Shown piece by piece: positions 1-6,384 of a DNA stretch of 8,225 nucleotides. This DNA is from Sphingosinicella sp041621755 (lineage in GTDB: Bacteria; Pseudomonadota; Alphaproteobacteria; Sphingomonadales; Sphingomonadaceae). The stretch lies in contig JBFKAE010000135.1 of the NCBI GenBank assembly GCA_041621755.1, positions 1-8,225 of the forward strand. The letters are read 5' to 3'. The translations under genes were made by a program, and so were the position numbers. How positions within the stretch are numbered: the first letter of the stretch is position 1; every line of letters starts with the position of its first letter. The notes under the pieces are model-generated. The model was not told the DNA's origin, searched no databases, and saw only the letters and a list, made by a program, of their open reading frames with translations.

Positions 1-344
1 CCGCCTTCGCGCGCGGCTTCCGCCAGCGCTTTGACGCGTCCGTGAAAAATGAAACCACCGCGGTCAAAGACAACCTGGCTTACACCGGCCTTCTTTGCAC
101 GTTCGGCAAGGCGCTTGCCAACCTCCGTGGCTGCAGCGATCGTTGCAGCAGCCGTCTTGCCGGCATCCTTGTCGAGCGTCGAGGCCGAAGCCAACGTCTT
201 GCCAGCGGCATCATCGATGATCTGCGCATAGATGTGCTGCGAAGACCGATGCACGGAAAGCCGTGGACGCAGGCCGCCCTTGGCACGCAAGGCGGACCGC
301 ACGCGACGGCGGCGTTGCTCGAAATTTGTGAGTGTCTTGCCCAT
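1..344 (-). CDS. rplR: 50S ribosomal protein L18 (partial, 3' end outside window)
   Basis: L18 binds 5S rRNA and, with L5, helps fix it in the central protuberance of the large subunit. The reading frame opens with MGKTLTNFEQRRRRVRSAL and contains the family segments RPRLSVHRSSQHIYAQIIDD (residues about 26-45) and VFDRGGFIFHGRVKALAEAA (about 91-110). About 115 residues are visible, ending in AREGG. Family members usually stop a few residues later, so probably only the last residues and the stop are missing. The start ATG lies 3 bases after the rplF stop (TAA GCC ATG), which suggests coupled translation. rpsE would be expected next, outside the window. The identification is secure; the true end cannot be seen. 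Confidence 0.96.
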   Translation of the reverse strand, partial: MGKTLTNFEQRRRRVRSALRAKGGLRPRLSVHRSSQHIYAQIIDDAAGKTLASASTLDKDAGKTAAATIAAATEVGKRLAERAKKAGVSQVVFDRGGFIFHGRVKALAEAAREG

Positions 345-347
345 GGC

Positions 348-881
348 TTACTTCTTCTTGCCTTCTTTGCGGAAGATATATTCCCCGCGATATTTGATAC
401 CCTTGCCCTTATAGGGTTCAGGTTTGCGCCAACGGCGGATTTCTGCGGCGACCTGACCAACCTGCTGCCGGTCATTGCCCGAAATTTCAACCGTCGTCTG
501 GTCAGGCGTCTTGATCTCGATCCCGGCTGGAATCGCAAAGTCGACATCGTGGCTGTAGCCAAGCTGCAGCTTCAGCGTCTTGCCCTGAACGTTCGCGCGA
601 TAGCCAACGCCGGTGATTTCCAGAACCTTTGTAAAGCCGTCGGAAACGCCTGTTACAAGGTTCTGTACCAATGTCCGGTGCATACCCCAGAACGCGCGGG
701 CGCGTTTCGTGTCATTTGCCGGCTTGACTGCGATCTGGCCCTCTTCAATGCCATAATCGATGTCGTCATGCGTCGTCATCGAAAGTTCGCCCTTGGGCCC
801 TTTCACTGACAGCTTGCCGTCCGCCATCGTCGCACTGACGCCCGCAGGCATCTCGACCGGTTTTTTTCCAATACGTGACAT
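348..881 (-). CDS. rplF: 50S ribosomal protein L6
   Basis: L6 is a large-subunit protein near the sarcin-ricin loop and the factor-binding site, needed for late 50S assembly. The 177 residues match the usual family length. The protein begins MSRIGKKPVEMPAGV and carries the two-repeat L6 fold, with GVGYRANVQGKTLKLQLGYS in the second half and the C-terminal signature PEPYKGKGIKYRGEYIFRKE. The open frame continues upstream to 1244, but that extension is the out-of-frame shadow of rpsH. The chosen ATG is preceded by GGGAGAG about 5 bases away and lies 10 bases after the rpsH stop. The protein ends in three lysines. Confidence 0.98.
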   Translation of the reverse strand: MSRIGKKPVEMPAGVSATMADGKLSVKGPKGELSMTTHDDIDYGIEEGQIAVKPANDTKRARAFWGMHRTLVQNLVTGVSDGFTKVLEITGVGYRANVQGKTLKLQLGYSHDVDFAIPAGIEIKTPDQTTVEISGNDRQQVGQVAAEIRRWRKPEPYKGKGIKYRGEYIFRKEGKKK

Positions 882-891
882 GGCGCTCTCC

Positions 892-1290
892 CTAGAAGAC
901 CTGGCAAAGCAGCTCGCCGCCGACATTCTGGTCGCGCGCTTCCGCGTCGGACAGAACGCCCTTTGGCGTCGAGACGATGGTGATACCAAGGCCATTGCGG
1001 ACACGCGGCAGGTCTTTCGCGCCTGAATAGACACGGCGACCAGGCTTTGACACGCGCTGCAGGTGCTGGATGGCCGGCTGACCTTCAAAATATTTGAGGT
1101 CGATCCGAATTTCGCGGCGCGCCTGACCTGTGTCTTCAGGAGCGTGGCCACGAATATAGCCTTCGCGCTGAAGCACATCGAGAACGCGGCTGCGAAGATT
1201 CGAAGCCGGGGTGAGTACACTATCCTTGCGGGCTTGCTGACCATTGCGGATGCGGGTCAGCATATCGCCCAGCGGATCGGTCATCGACAT
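892..1290 (-). CDS. rpsH: 30S ribosomal protein S8
   Basis: S8 is a primary 16S rRNA-binding protein that organises the central domain of the small subunit. In enterobacteria it is also the repressor of the spc operon, through a site around the rplE start. The 132 residues begin MSMTDPLGDMLTRIRNGQQA. The family signature is visible near the C-terminus as GITIVSTPKGVLSDAEA, followed by the typical ending NVGGELLCQVF. Two ATGs lie close together, at codons 1 and 3. The first is preferred because GGAAAGGA ends 8 bases upstream of it. The gene follows rpsN after an 18-base gap and is itself 10 bases before rplF. I saw no obvious copy of the E. coli S8 operator at rplE, but it was not searched structurally. 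Confidence 0.98.
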   Translation of the reverse strand: MSMTDPLGDMLTRIRNGQQARKDSVLTPASNLRSRVLDVLQREGYIRGHAPEDTGQARREIRIDLKYFEGQPAIQHLQRVSKPGRRVYSGAKDLPRVRNGLGITIVSTPKGVLSDAEARDQNVGGELLCQVF

Positions 1291-1308
1291 TCGAGCGATC
1301 CTTTCCTG

Positions 1309-1614
1309 CTACCAGCTTGACTTCGTCACACCAGGGATCAGGCCACGGTTGGCCAGTTCCCTGAGCATGATGCGGCTCAAGCGGAATTTACGGTAATAGC
1401 CACGTGAACGACCGGTAAGTTCGCACCGGTTGCGCACGCGCGTCGGATTGGCATTGCGCGGAAGCTCGGCCATTTTGAGGCGCGCGATCAAACGCTCGTC
1501 CTCATCCTTGGTCTTGTCATTCGCGACAGCCTTCAGCCGGGCATACTGCCCTGCATATTTTTTGACGAGCTTCTTGCGACGCTCGTTTTTGTTGATCGAA
1601 CTCAGTTTCGCCAT
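1309..1614 (-). CDS. rpsN: 30S ribosomal protein S14 (zinc-free type)
   Basis: S14 sits in the head of the small subunit and contacts S3, S10 and S19. The 101-residue length and the single cysteine (Cys64, in NRCELTGRSRGYYRKF) identify the long, zinc-independent C-minus form rather than the roughly 61-residue zinc-ribbon form with CxxC pairs. The C-terminal half RKFRLSRIMLRELANRG and the terminal KSSW are typical. The start ATG follows rplE after 29 bases. An AAGGAG ribosome binding sequence is present at 1628-1633, but it stands 13 bases from the ATG, longer than usual, and no alternative start lies between. The stop is TAG. Confidence 0.98.
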   Translation of the reverse strand: MAKLSSINKNERRKKLVKKYAGQYARLKAVANDKTKDEDERLIARLKMAELPRNANPTRVRNRCELTGRSRGYYRKFRLSRIMLRELANRGLIPGVTKSSW

Positions 1615-1643
1615 GACTTAAGTTCTGCTCCTTATATGACCGC

Positions 1644-2231
1644 TCAGGCGGCCTTCTGGGTTTCGTCTTCGCGATCGGTGAACGGCATGTTGAGTGCGCG
1701 CAAAAGCTCGCGGCCCTCTTCGTCCGTTTTCGCCGTCGTGGTGATGATCACGTCCATACCCCTGACCTTATCGACCTGGTCGTAATTGATCTCGGTAAAG
1801 ACGATCTGCTCCTTGATGCCCATGGCATAATTGCCGCGACCATCGAACGATTTGGGATTGACCCCGCGGAAGTCGCGAACGCGCGGCAGCGCGATGTTGA
1901 TCAGCCGGTCAAGGAATTCCCACATACGTTCACCGCGCAACGTCACCTTGACGCCGATCGGCATACCTTCGCGCAGCTTGAACTGCGCAATCGAAACACG
2001 TGCCTTGGTGACGACAGGGCGTTGCCCGGCAATCGCCATCATTTCGTTAAGCGCCGCGTCGATCCGCTTCTTGTCCTGCGTCGCATCGCCAACGCCCATG
2101 TTGAGCACGATTTTCTCGATGCCCGGCACCTGCATTTGATTTGCATAGCCAAAGCGCTTGGTCAGCGCGGCGCGAACCGTGCCTTCATAGACCTGCTGCA
2201 AGCGCGGCTTTGCTTTTTCTGCCTTAGCCAT
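1644..2231 (-). CDS. rplE: 50S ribosomal protein L5
   Basis: L5 binds 5S rRNA and contacts the P-site tRNA and the small-subunit head through the central protuberance. The family core is complete: VPGIEKIVLNMGVGDA (about residues 35-50), QRPVVTKARVSIAQFKLREG, the IGVKVTLRGERMWEFLDRL segment and NYAMGIKEQIVFTEINYDQV. At 195 residues it is longer than the 179-residue E. coli protein. The extra length is mainly a lysine/alanine-rich start (MAKAEKAKPRL) and a polar C-terminal tail (DREDETQKAA). Its first 8 bases overlap the end of rplX (ATGGCTAA), and an AGGTGAGG sequence inside rplX can serve as its binding site, so translation is probably coupled to rplX. Confidence 0.98.
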   Translation of the reverse strand: MAKAEKAKPRLQQVYEGTVRAALTKRFGYANQMQVPGIEKIVLNMGVGDATQDKKRIDAALNEMMAIAGQRPVVTKARVSIAQFKLREGMPIGVKVTLRGERMWEFLDRLINIALPRVRDFRGVNPKSFDGRGNYAMGIKEQIVFTEINYDQVDKVRGMDVIITTTAKTDEEGRELLRALNMPFTDREDETQKAA

Positions 2232-2547
2232 TCAACACCTCACCTGACCGCTTGGCCACACGGACCTTGCTGCCATCTTTTTCGATACGGAAGCCAACGC
2301 GTGTCGGCTTGCCGGTCTTGGGATCTTCAATCGCGACTTTCGACGCATAGATCGGCGCTTCGCGGCGATCGAGGCCACCTTGCGGGCTGGCCTGCGTCGG
2401 CTTGACGTGACGCGTCATCATATTGACACCGGCGACCAGCAGCTTGCCGTCCTTGGGCATGACCTTGGTGACTTCACCATGCTTGCCCTTGTCCTTGCCG
2501 GACAAGACGACGACCTTGTCGCCCTTTTTGATTTTCGCAGCCGACAT
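2224..2547 (-). CDS. rplX: 50S ribosomal protein L24
   Basis: L24 is an early assembly protein of the large subunit and lies near the tunnel exit. A KOW motif is visible at residues 7-31 (IKKGDKVVVLSGKDKGKHGE and following). The downstream L24 segments VNMMTRHVKPTQASPQGG and REAPIYASKV are also typical. The 107 residues fit the family. The gene is coupled at both ends. Its ATG shares one base with the rplN stop (TAATG), and its last codons and stop (AAT GGC TAA) overlap the rplE start by 8 bases. The same arrangement recurs at rplD/rplW. Confidence 0.98.
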   Translation of the reverse strand: MSAAKIKKGDKVVVLSGKDKGKHGEVTKVMPKDGKLLVAGVNMMTRHVKPTQASPQGGLDRREAPIYASKVAIEDPKTGKPTRVGFRIEKDGSKVRVAKRSGEVLNG

Positions 2548-2915
2548 TACAGCACCTCCGGCGCAAGGCTGATGATCTTCATGTGCTTCTTCGCGCGAAG
2601 CTCACGGACCACCGGGCCAAAGATGCGGGTGCCGATCGGCTCCTCGCTCTTGTTGATCAATACGGCAGCATTGCTGTCAAAGCGAATGACGGTGCCATCG
2701 GCGCGGCGAATATCTTTCGCCGTACGCACGACAACGGCGCGGTGCACATCGCCTTTCTTGACCTTGCCACGCGGCGCGGCTTCCTTGACGGAAACCACGA
2801 TCGTGTCGCCAACGCTCGCGAAACGACGCTTCGAGCCGCCGAGCACCTTGATGCACTGCACCCTTTTCGCACCGCTATTGTCAGCGACTTCGAGGTTCGT
2901 CTGCATCTGAATCAT
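2547..2915 (-). CDS. rplN: 50S ribosomal protein L14
   Basis: L14 is a large-subunit protein at the subunit interface, forming an intersubunit bridge and contacting L19. It has exactly the usual 122 residues. Recognisable segments are LEVADNSGAKRVQCIKVLGG near the start, the VVVRTAKDIRRADGTVIRFD region, and the C-terminal GTRIFGPVVRELRAKKHMKI. The ATG follows the rpsQ stop after a single base (TGA C ATG), with AAAAGG inside the end of rpsQ as a binding site. A second in-frame ATG at codon 4 (MIQM) is less likely to be the start, because MIQMQ is the common family opening. Confidence 0.98.
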   Translation of the reverse strand: MIQMQTNLEVADNSGAKRVQCIKVLGGSKRRFASVGDTIVVSVKEAAPRGKVKKGDVHRAVVVRTAKDIRRADGTVIRFDSNAAVLINKSEEPIGTRIFGPVVRELRAKKHMKIISLAPEVL

Positions 2916-2916
2916 G

Positions 2917-3153
2917 TCAGCTTACCTTTTCCACGGCACGCCACGTTTTCAGCTTTGAAACCGGTGCGCATTCTTCGATCCGCACAGTGTCGCCAATCGC
3001 ATATTGATTGGTTTCATCGTGCGCGTGATATTTTTTCGAGCGGCGGATGATCTTGCCGTACAGCGGGTGCTTGACCCGGCGTTCGACCTTCACCACCACC
3101 GTCTTGTCTGTCTTGTCGGACACGACCTGCCCGACCATGACGCGTTTCGGCAT
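2917..3153 (-). CDS. rpsQ: 30S ribosomal protein S17
   Basis: S17 is a primary 16S rRNA-binding protein of the small-subunit body with an OB fold. The 78 residues include DKTDKTVVVKVERRVKHPLY, the conserved RRSKKYHAHDE segment, and the family signature region GDTVRIEECAPVSKLKTW. An open frame reaches up to 3318, but those 55 codons are a shadow of rpmC in another frame. The ATG at 3153 gives the canonical MPKRVMVGQVVS start and has GGAAGGG upstream, lying across the rpmC stop. The gap to rpmC is 4 bases and to rplN 1 base. Alanine stands where many S17 proteins have Arg/Lys before P-V-S, which is not unusual in alphaproteobacteria as far as I recall. Confidence 0.97.
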   Translation of the reverse strand: MPKRVMVGQVVSDKTDKTVVVKVERRVKHPLYGKIIRRSKKYHAHDETNQYAIGDTVRIEECAPVSKLKTWRAVEKVS

Positions 3154-3157
3154 GTTC

Positions 3158-3361
3158 TTACCCTTCCGCCTGAGCGCGACTACGCTCGGTCTGCAACGTC
3201 TTGATCCGCGCAATCGTGCGACGCACTTCGCGTACGCGGCTCGATTTTTCGAGCTGGCTCGTCGCGGCCTGAAAGCGCAGGTTGAACTGCTCTTTTTTAA
3301 GCTGCGCCAGCTCTTCACCGAGCTGATCGTCGGTCTTGGTTTTCAAATCTTCGTGTTTCAT
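3158..3361 (-). CDS. rpmC: 50S ribosomal protein L29
   Basis: L29 is a small helical protein at the peptide exit tunnel, next to L23 and part of the docking platform for trigger factor and the signal recognition particle. The 67 residues form the typical two-helix pattern. DLKTKTDDQLGEELAQLKKE is the first helix, LRFQAATSQLEKSSRVREVR is the characteristic turn, and the second helix RRTIARIKTLQTERSRA follows. It begins 11 bases after rplP with AGGATAGG, overlapping the rplP stop, as a plausible binding site. It ends 4 bases before rpsQ. Confidence 0.97.
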   Translation of the reverse strand: MKHEDLKTKTDDQLGEELAQLKKEQFNLRFQAATSQLEKSSRVREVRRTIARIKTLQTERSRAQAEG

Positions 3362-3372
3362 CTGGCCTATCC

Positions 3373-3792
3373 TCAGTGCTGATCGCCAAGGCGCGCAACA
3401 AGCTTCACGCGGATCGGCAACTTTGCAGCAGCACGCTCGAACGCACCGGCGGCAACTTCGTGGCTGACACCGTCAAGTTCAAAAATAATCCGGCCCGGCT
3501 TGACGCGCGCGGCCCAGTATTCAGGCGAACCCTTGCCCTTGCCCATACGGACTTCGGCGGGTTTCGAACTGACCGGAACGTCCGGGAAAACGCGGATCCA
3601 CAAACGCCCCTGGCGCTTGATGTGGCGCGTGATCGCACGACGCGCAGACTCAATCTGACGCGCGGTGATACGATCAGGCTCAAGCGCCTTTAGGCCATAA
3701 GCACCGAAATTGAGATCGGTGCCACCTTTGGCCTTGCCATGAATCCGGCCCTTATGGGCTTTACGGAACTTCGTACGTTTCGGTTGAAGCAT
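3373..3792 (-). CDS. rplP: 50S ribosomal protein L16
   Basis: L16 lies next to the aminoacyl-tRNA site of the large subunit and is one of the last proteins added during 50S assembly. The 139 residues start with the near-invariant MLQPKRTKFRKAHKGR. Further matches are LTARQ-like ITARQIESARRAITR, RLWIRVFPDVPVSSKPAEVR and MGKGKGSPEYW (residues 83-93). Arg82 aligns with E. coli Arg81, the residue hydroxylated there by RoxA/YcfD; whether it is modified here is unknown. Unlike most genes here, rplP is separated from the previous gene (rpsC) by 65 bases. Its own ribosome binding sequence (AGAAGG, about 10 bases upstream of ATG) lies in that gap. Confidence 0.98.
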   Translation of the reverse strand: MLQPKRTKFRKAHKGRIHGKAKGGTDLNFGAYGLKALEPDRITARQIESARRAITRHIKRQGRLWIRVFPDVPVSSKPAEVRMGKGKGSPEYWAARVKPGRIIFELDGVSHEVAAGAFERAAAKLPIRVKLVARLGDQH

Positions 3793-3857
3793 TTTTTACT
3801 CGCCTTCTGACAGGAATCGGTCCTCGATCAAGCAAGCACGGTTATGTCTTTTAAGAC
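3793..3857 (-). other. rpsC-rplP intercistronic gap with short palindrome
   Basis: These 65 bases lie between the rpsC stop and the rplP start. Directly after the rpsC TAA sits a 12-base near-perfect inverted repeat, GTCTT-tt-AAGAC on the plus strand at 3846-3857. It could fold as a 4-bp stem with a 4-base loop, which is weak. A second tiny 4-bp element (AGGA ... TCCT) lies further downstream on the transcript. The rplP ribosome binding sequence AGAAGG is near the end of the gap. There is no U-run after the palindrome, so it is not an intrinsic terminator. I see no convincing promoter or small gene here. Confidence 0.5.
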
Positions 3858-4553
3858 TTACCGCGCTGGCCGGACCCCCGACGTCTGTGCTTCCATCATC
3901 AGCCTATCCTGCGCCAAAGGATCGTGGTCCATGATCTCGCCCTTGAAGATCCAGACCTTGATCCCGCACACGCCATAGGCGGTGTGGGCTTCGGTTTCGG
4001 CATAATCTATATTTGCGCGCAGCGTATGCAGCGGCACGCGGCCTTCGCGATACCATTCGGTGCGCGCGATTTCCGCGCCGCCAAGACGGCCCGAGCAGGT
4101 AATCTTGATACCCTCTGCACCAAGACGCAGCGCCGACTGAACGGCGCGCTTCATGGCGCGGCGGAATGCAATACGACGCACCAGCTGGTCTGCGACCGAC
4201 TGGCCGACAAGCTTGGCATCAACTTCCGGCTTGCGGATCTCGACAATGTTCAGCGACACTTCGCTGCCCGTCATGTCGGAAAGCTGTTTGCGCAGCTTGT
4301 CAATGTCCGCACCCTTTTTGCCGATGATGACACCGGGACGCGCTGCATAAACCGACACGCGGCAAAGCTTTGCGGGGCGTTCAATGACAACCTTCGAAAT
4401 CGCCGCCTGCGGCAGCGTCTTCATGATGAAGGTGCGGATCTTCAGATCCTCAAGCAACATCTTGCCGTAATCGTCACCTTCGGCGAACCAGCGTGAATCC
4501 CACGTCCGGTTAATTTGCAGCCTCAGGCCGATCGGAGAGCTTTTATGACCCAT
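3858..4553 (-). CDS. rpsC: 30S ribosomal protein S3
   Basis: S3 lines the mRNA entry channel in the head of the small subunit and takes part in mRNA unwinding. The 231 residues begin MGHKSSPIGLRLQINRTWDS. A type II KH domain is evident, with its GxxG loop in RPGVIIGKKGADI (GVIIGKKG at residues 74-81). Arg131, Arg132 and Lys135 in RRAMKRAV coincide in number with the E. coli residues implicated in helicase activity. The C-terminal S3 domain follows (KITCSGRLGGAEIARTEWYR, LHTLRANIDYA, YGVCGIKVWIFKGE). The start lies 3 bases after the rplV stop with AGGGGA upstream. The gene is followed by an unusually long 65-base gap. Confidence 0.98.
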   Translation of the reverse strand: MGHKSSPIGLRLQINRTWDSRWFAEGDDYGKMLLEDLKIRTFIMKTLPQAAISKVVIERPAKLCRVSVYAARPGVIIGKKGADIDKLRKQLSDMTGSEVSLNIVEIRKPEVDAKLVGQSVADQLVRRIAFRRAMKRAVQSALRLGAEGIKITCSGRLGGAEIARTEWYREGRVPLHTLRANIDYAETEAHTAYGVCGIKVWIFKGEIMDHDPLAQDRLMMEAQTSGVRPAR

Positions 4554-4556
4554 GTC

Positions 4557-4943
4557 TTATTCCCCTGCCTCATCATCAAGCTCGCGCACAACGATGCGGA
4601 TGCGGCTGATCGGTTTCATGATTTTCGCCGAACGACCACGCGCACGCGGCGTCCAACGCTTCATGGTGATTGATTTGCCGACGCTGGCTTCCTTGACGAC
4701 AAGCGCATCGACGTCGAGATTGTGGTTGTTCTCGGCGTTTGCGATCGCCGATGCAAGCACCTTCTTCACATCTGCGGCCATCGCCTTTGTCGAGAACGAC
4801 AGAATATTGAGCGCATCGCCAGCCTTGCGACCACGGATGAGACCAGCCACAAGGTTGAGCTTGTAAGCCGAACCGCGAACGGTCGTATCGACCGCCAGCG
4901 CTTCACGTTCGCCGACACGGCGGGGTGCGGATTGCTTTCCCAT
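4557..4943 (-). CDS. rplV: 50S ribosomal protein L22
   Basis: L22 extends a beta-hairpin into the peptide exit tunnel and, with L4, forms the tunnel constriction. Changes in this hairpin cause macrolide resistance in several bacteria. The 128 residues show the helical core (RGSAYKLNLVAGLIRGRKAG; ASAIANAENNHNLDVDAL) and the hairpin region at about residues 85-103 (EASVGKSITMKRWTPRARGR). The sequence closes with IMKPISRIRIVVRE. No insertion or deletion in the hairpin is apparent by eye. The start is 2 bases after the rpsS stop, with AAGAGG in the last rpsS codons. The stop is 3 bases before rpsC. Confidence 0.98.
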   Translation of the reverse strand: MGKQSAPRRVGEREALAVDTTVRGSAYKLNLVAGLIRGRKAGDALNILSFSTKAMAADVKKVLASAIANAENNHNLDVDALVVKEASVGKSITMKRWTPRARGRSAKIMKPISRIRIVVRELDDEAGE

Positions 4944-4945
4944 GA

Positions 4946-5221
4946 CTACCTCTTCGCCTTCTTGTCGGCGGTGTGACCAAGATAAGTGCGCGTCGGCGCA
5001 AATTCGCCGAGCTTCATGCCGATCATGTCCTCGTTGACGGACACAGGAATGAACTTGCGCCCGTTATAGACATTGAACGTCAAACCGACGAACTGCGGCA
5101 GGATGGTCGAACGACGCGACCAGGTCTTGATCGGTGCACGTGCACCACCTTCCTGTGCGGCCTCGGCCTTTTTCAGCAAATGGAGGTCTACAAACGGACC
5201 TTTCCAGACGGAACGTGCCAT
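4946..5221 (-). CDS. rpsS: 30S ribosomal protein S19
   Basis: S19 is in the head of the small subunit, contacts S13 and reaches toward the A-site tRNA. The 91 residues begin MARSVWKGPFVDLHLLKKAE. They contain the family segments IKTWSRRSTILPQFVGLTFN and LGEFAPTRTYLGHTADKKAK. One oddity is residue 69, which is Met in the segment IGMKLGEF. E. coli and Thermus S19 have His there (VGHKLGEF). The codon at 5015-5017 reads ATG on the minus strand. The gene lies 6 bases after rplB, with AGAGG in the rplB end as binding site, and 2 bases before rplV. Confidence 0.98.
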   Translation of the reverse strand: MARSVWKGPFVDLHLLKKAEAAQEGGARAPIKTWSRRSTILPQFVGLTFNVYNGRKFIPVSVNEDMIGMKLGEFAPTRTYLGHTADKKAKR

Positions 5222-5227
5222 CTTCGT

Positions 5228-6067
5228 CTACCTCTTCTTTTTCGCGTGACGCGAACGGATGATCATCTTGTTCGACGCCTTCTTGCGGTCGCGTGTCTTG
5301 GCGCCCTTTGTCGGTTTGCCCCACGGGGTCACCGGATGACGGCCACCTGATGTGCGACCTTCACCACCACCATGTGGGTGATCGACCGGGTTCTTTGCAA
5401 CACCGCGCGTCAGAGGGCGATTGCCAAGCCACCGATTGCGACCAGCTTTGGCGAGTGTCTGGTTCGAATTGTCGGGGTTCGACACCGCGCCAACCGTCGC
5501 CATGCATTCGGCGGGAACATAACGCTGTTCGCCCGAACCCAGACGCACGATTGCCATGCCGCGATCCTTGCCGACGACCTGCACATATGTGCCTGCGCTG
5601 CGTGCGATCTGACCACCCTTGCGGGGCTTCATCTCGACATTGTGCACGATTGTGCCAACCGGGACCTGGCCGATTTCCATAGCATTGCCAGGCTTCACAT
5701 CGGTTTTCTTGCCCGCAACCACCGTATCGCCAACGGCAAGCCGCTGCGGCGCGATGATATAGTTCAGCTCGCCATCTGCATATTTCAGCAGCGCAATGAA
5801 CGCCGTGCGATTGGGATCATATTCGATCCGCTCGACTGTGGCGTCCATATCCCATTTGCGGCGCTTGAAGTCGACAATGCGATATTTCTGCTTGTGACCG
5901 CCACCAATGCCGCGCGCCGTCATGTGGCCGCTATGGTTGCGTCCACCGGACTTGGTCAAACCGCGCGTCAGCATCTTGACCGGCTTGCCTTTGTACAGCT
6001 GCGACTTGTCAACAAGGACAAGGCCGCGCCGCGCCGGGCTGGTCGGATTATATGTTTTAAGCGCCAT
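5228..6067 (-). CDS. rplB: 50S ribosomal protein L2
   Basis: L2 is a core large-subunit protein needed for subunit association and peptidyl-transferase activity. The 279 residues carry the N-terminal OB-like domain (YNPTSPARRGLVLVDKSQLY; SGGRNHSGHMTARGIGGGHK) and the SH3-like domain with GTIVHNVEMKPRKGGQIARS. The hallmark C-terminal motif NPVDHPHGGGEG is at residues 226-237, followed by GGRHPVTPWGKPTKG and a basic tail ending RSRHAKKKR. The histidine of this motif that is important in E. coli (His229) is conserved. The gene follows rplW after 2 bases with GGGGAT upstream, and its TAG stop is 6 bases before rpsS. It is slightly longer than the 273-residue E. coli protein, which is ordinary for alphaproteobacteria. 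Confidence 0.99.
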   Translation of the reverse strand: MALKTYNPTSPARRGLVLVDKSQLYKGKPVKMLTRGLTKSGGRNHSGHMTARGIGGGHKQKYRIVDFKRRKWDMDATVERIEYDPNRTAFIALLKYADGELNYIIAPQRLAVGDTVVAGKKTDVKPGNAMEIGQVPVGTIVHNVEMKPRKGGQIARSAGTYVQVVGKDRGMAIVRLGSGEQRYVPAECMATVGAVSNPDNSNQTLAKAGRNRWLGNRPLTRGVAKNPVDHPHGGGEGRTSGGRHPVTPWGKPTKGAKTRDRKKASNKMIIRSRHAKKKR

Positions 6068-6069
6068 CG

Positions 6070-6384
6070 TTAAATCCCCGTGGTCACGTCAATCATCTCG
6101 CCTTCGGCAAGCGTGATAACGGCTTTTTTCACATCGGAGCGGCGGTACTTCGTACCCTTCCAACGTTTGGTCTTGCCCTTGGCGATCATCGTGTTGACGC
6201 CGGTAACCTTGACGTCGAACAAGGCTTCGATCGCCGCCTTGATTTCCGGCTTCGTTGCAGAGTTCGCCACCTTGAACACAACCTGGTTATGCTCGGACAC
6301 CTGCGTCGATTTCTCGGTAATGACCGGCGAAAGCACCACGTCATAGTGCTCCAGCGCGATCTCGGCCTGTTTTGCCTTAGCCAT
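6070..6384 (-). CDS. rplW: 50S ribosomal protein L23
   Basis: L23 sits at the tunnel exit and is the main docking site for trigger factor and the signal recognition particle. The 104 residues include YDVVLSPVITEKSTQVSEHN at the start, KPEIKAAIEALFDVKVTGVN in the middle and the C-terminal signature KYRRSDVKKAVITLAEGE. The open frame extends to 6465, but those 27 codons are a shadow of the rplD end. The ATG at 6384 gives the proper MAKAKQAEI start and is preceded by GGAGGCG inside rplD. It overlaps rplD by 8 bases (ATGGCTAA), exactly as rplE overlaps rplX, suggesting coupled translation. Confidence 0.97.
   Translation of the reverse strand: MAKAKQAEIALEHYDVVLSPVITEKSTQVSEHNQVVFKVANSATKPEIKAAIEALFDVKVTGVNTMIAKGKTKRWKGTKYRRSDVKKAVITLAEGEMIDVTTGI

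Noticed and set aside
42..809. Plus-strand open frame of 255 codons opposite rplR and rplF
   Set aside because: Antisense shadow crossing the rplF-rplR junction, with no supporting signal or known family.
882..1244. N-terminal extension of L6 by 121 codons
   Set aside because: The extension is the out-of-frame overlap with rpsH; the family start MSRIGKKP with a good binding sequence lies at 881.
3154..3318. N-terminal extension of S17 by 55 codons
   Set aside because: Out-of-frame overlap with rpmC; the canonical MPKRV start is at 3153.
3924..4496. Plus-strand open frame of 190 codons opposite rpsC
   Set aside because: Antisense shadow of rpsC, with no recognisable domain or binding site.
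5372..6073. Plus-strand open frame of 233 codons opposite rplB
   Set aside because: Antisense shadow of a highly conserved gene, with no independent evidence of coding.
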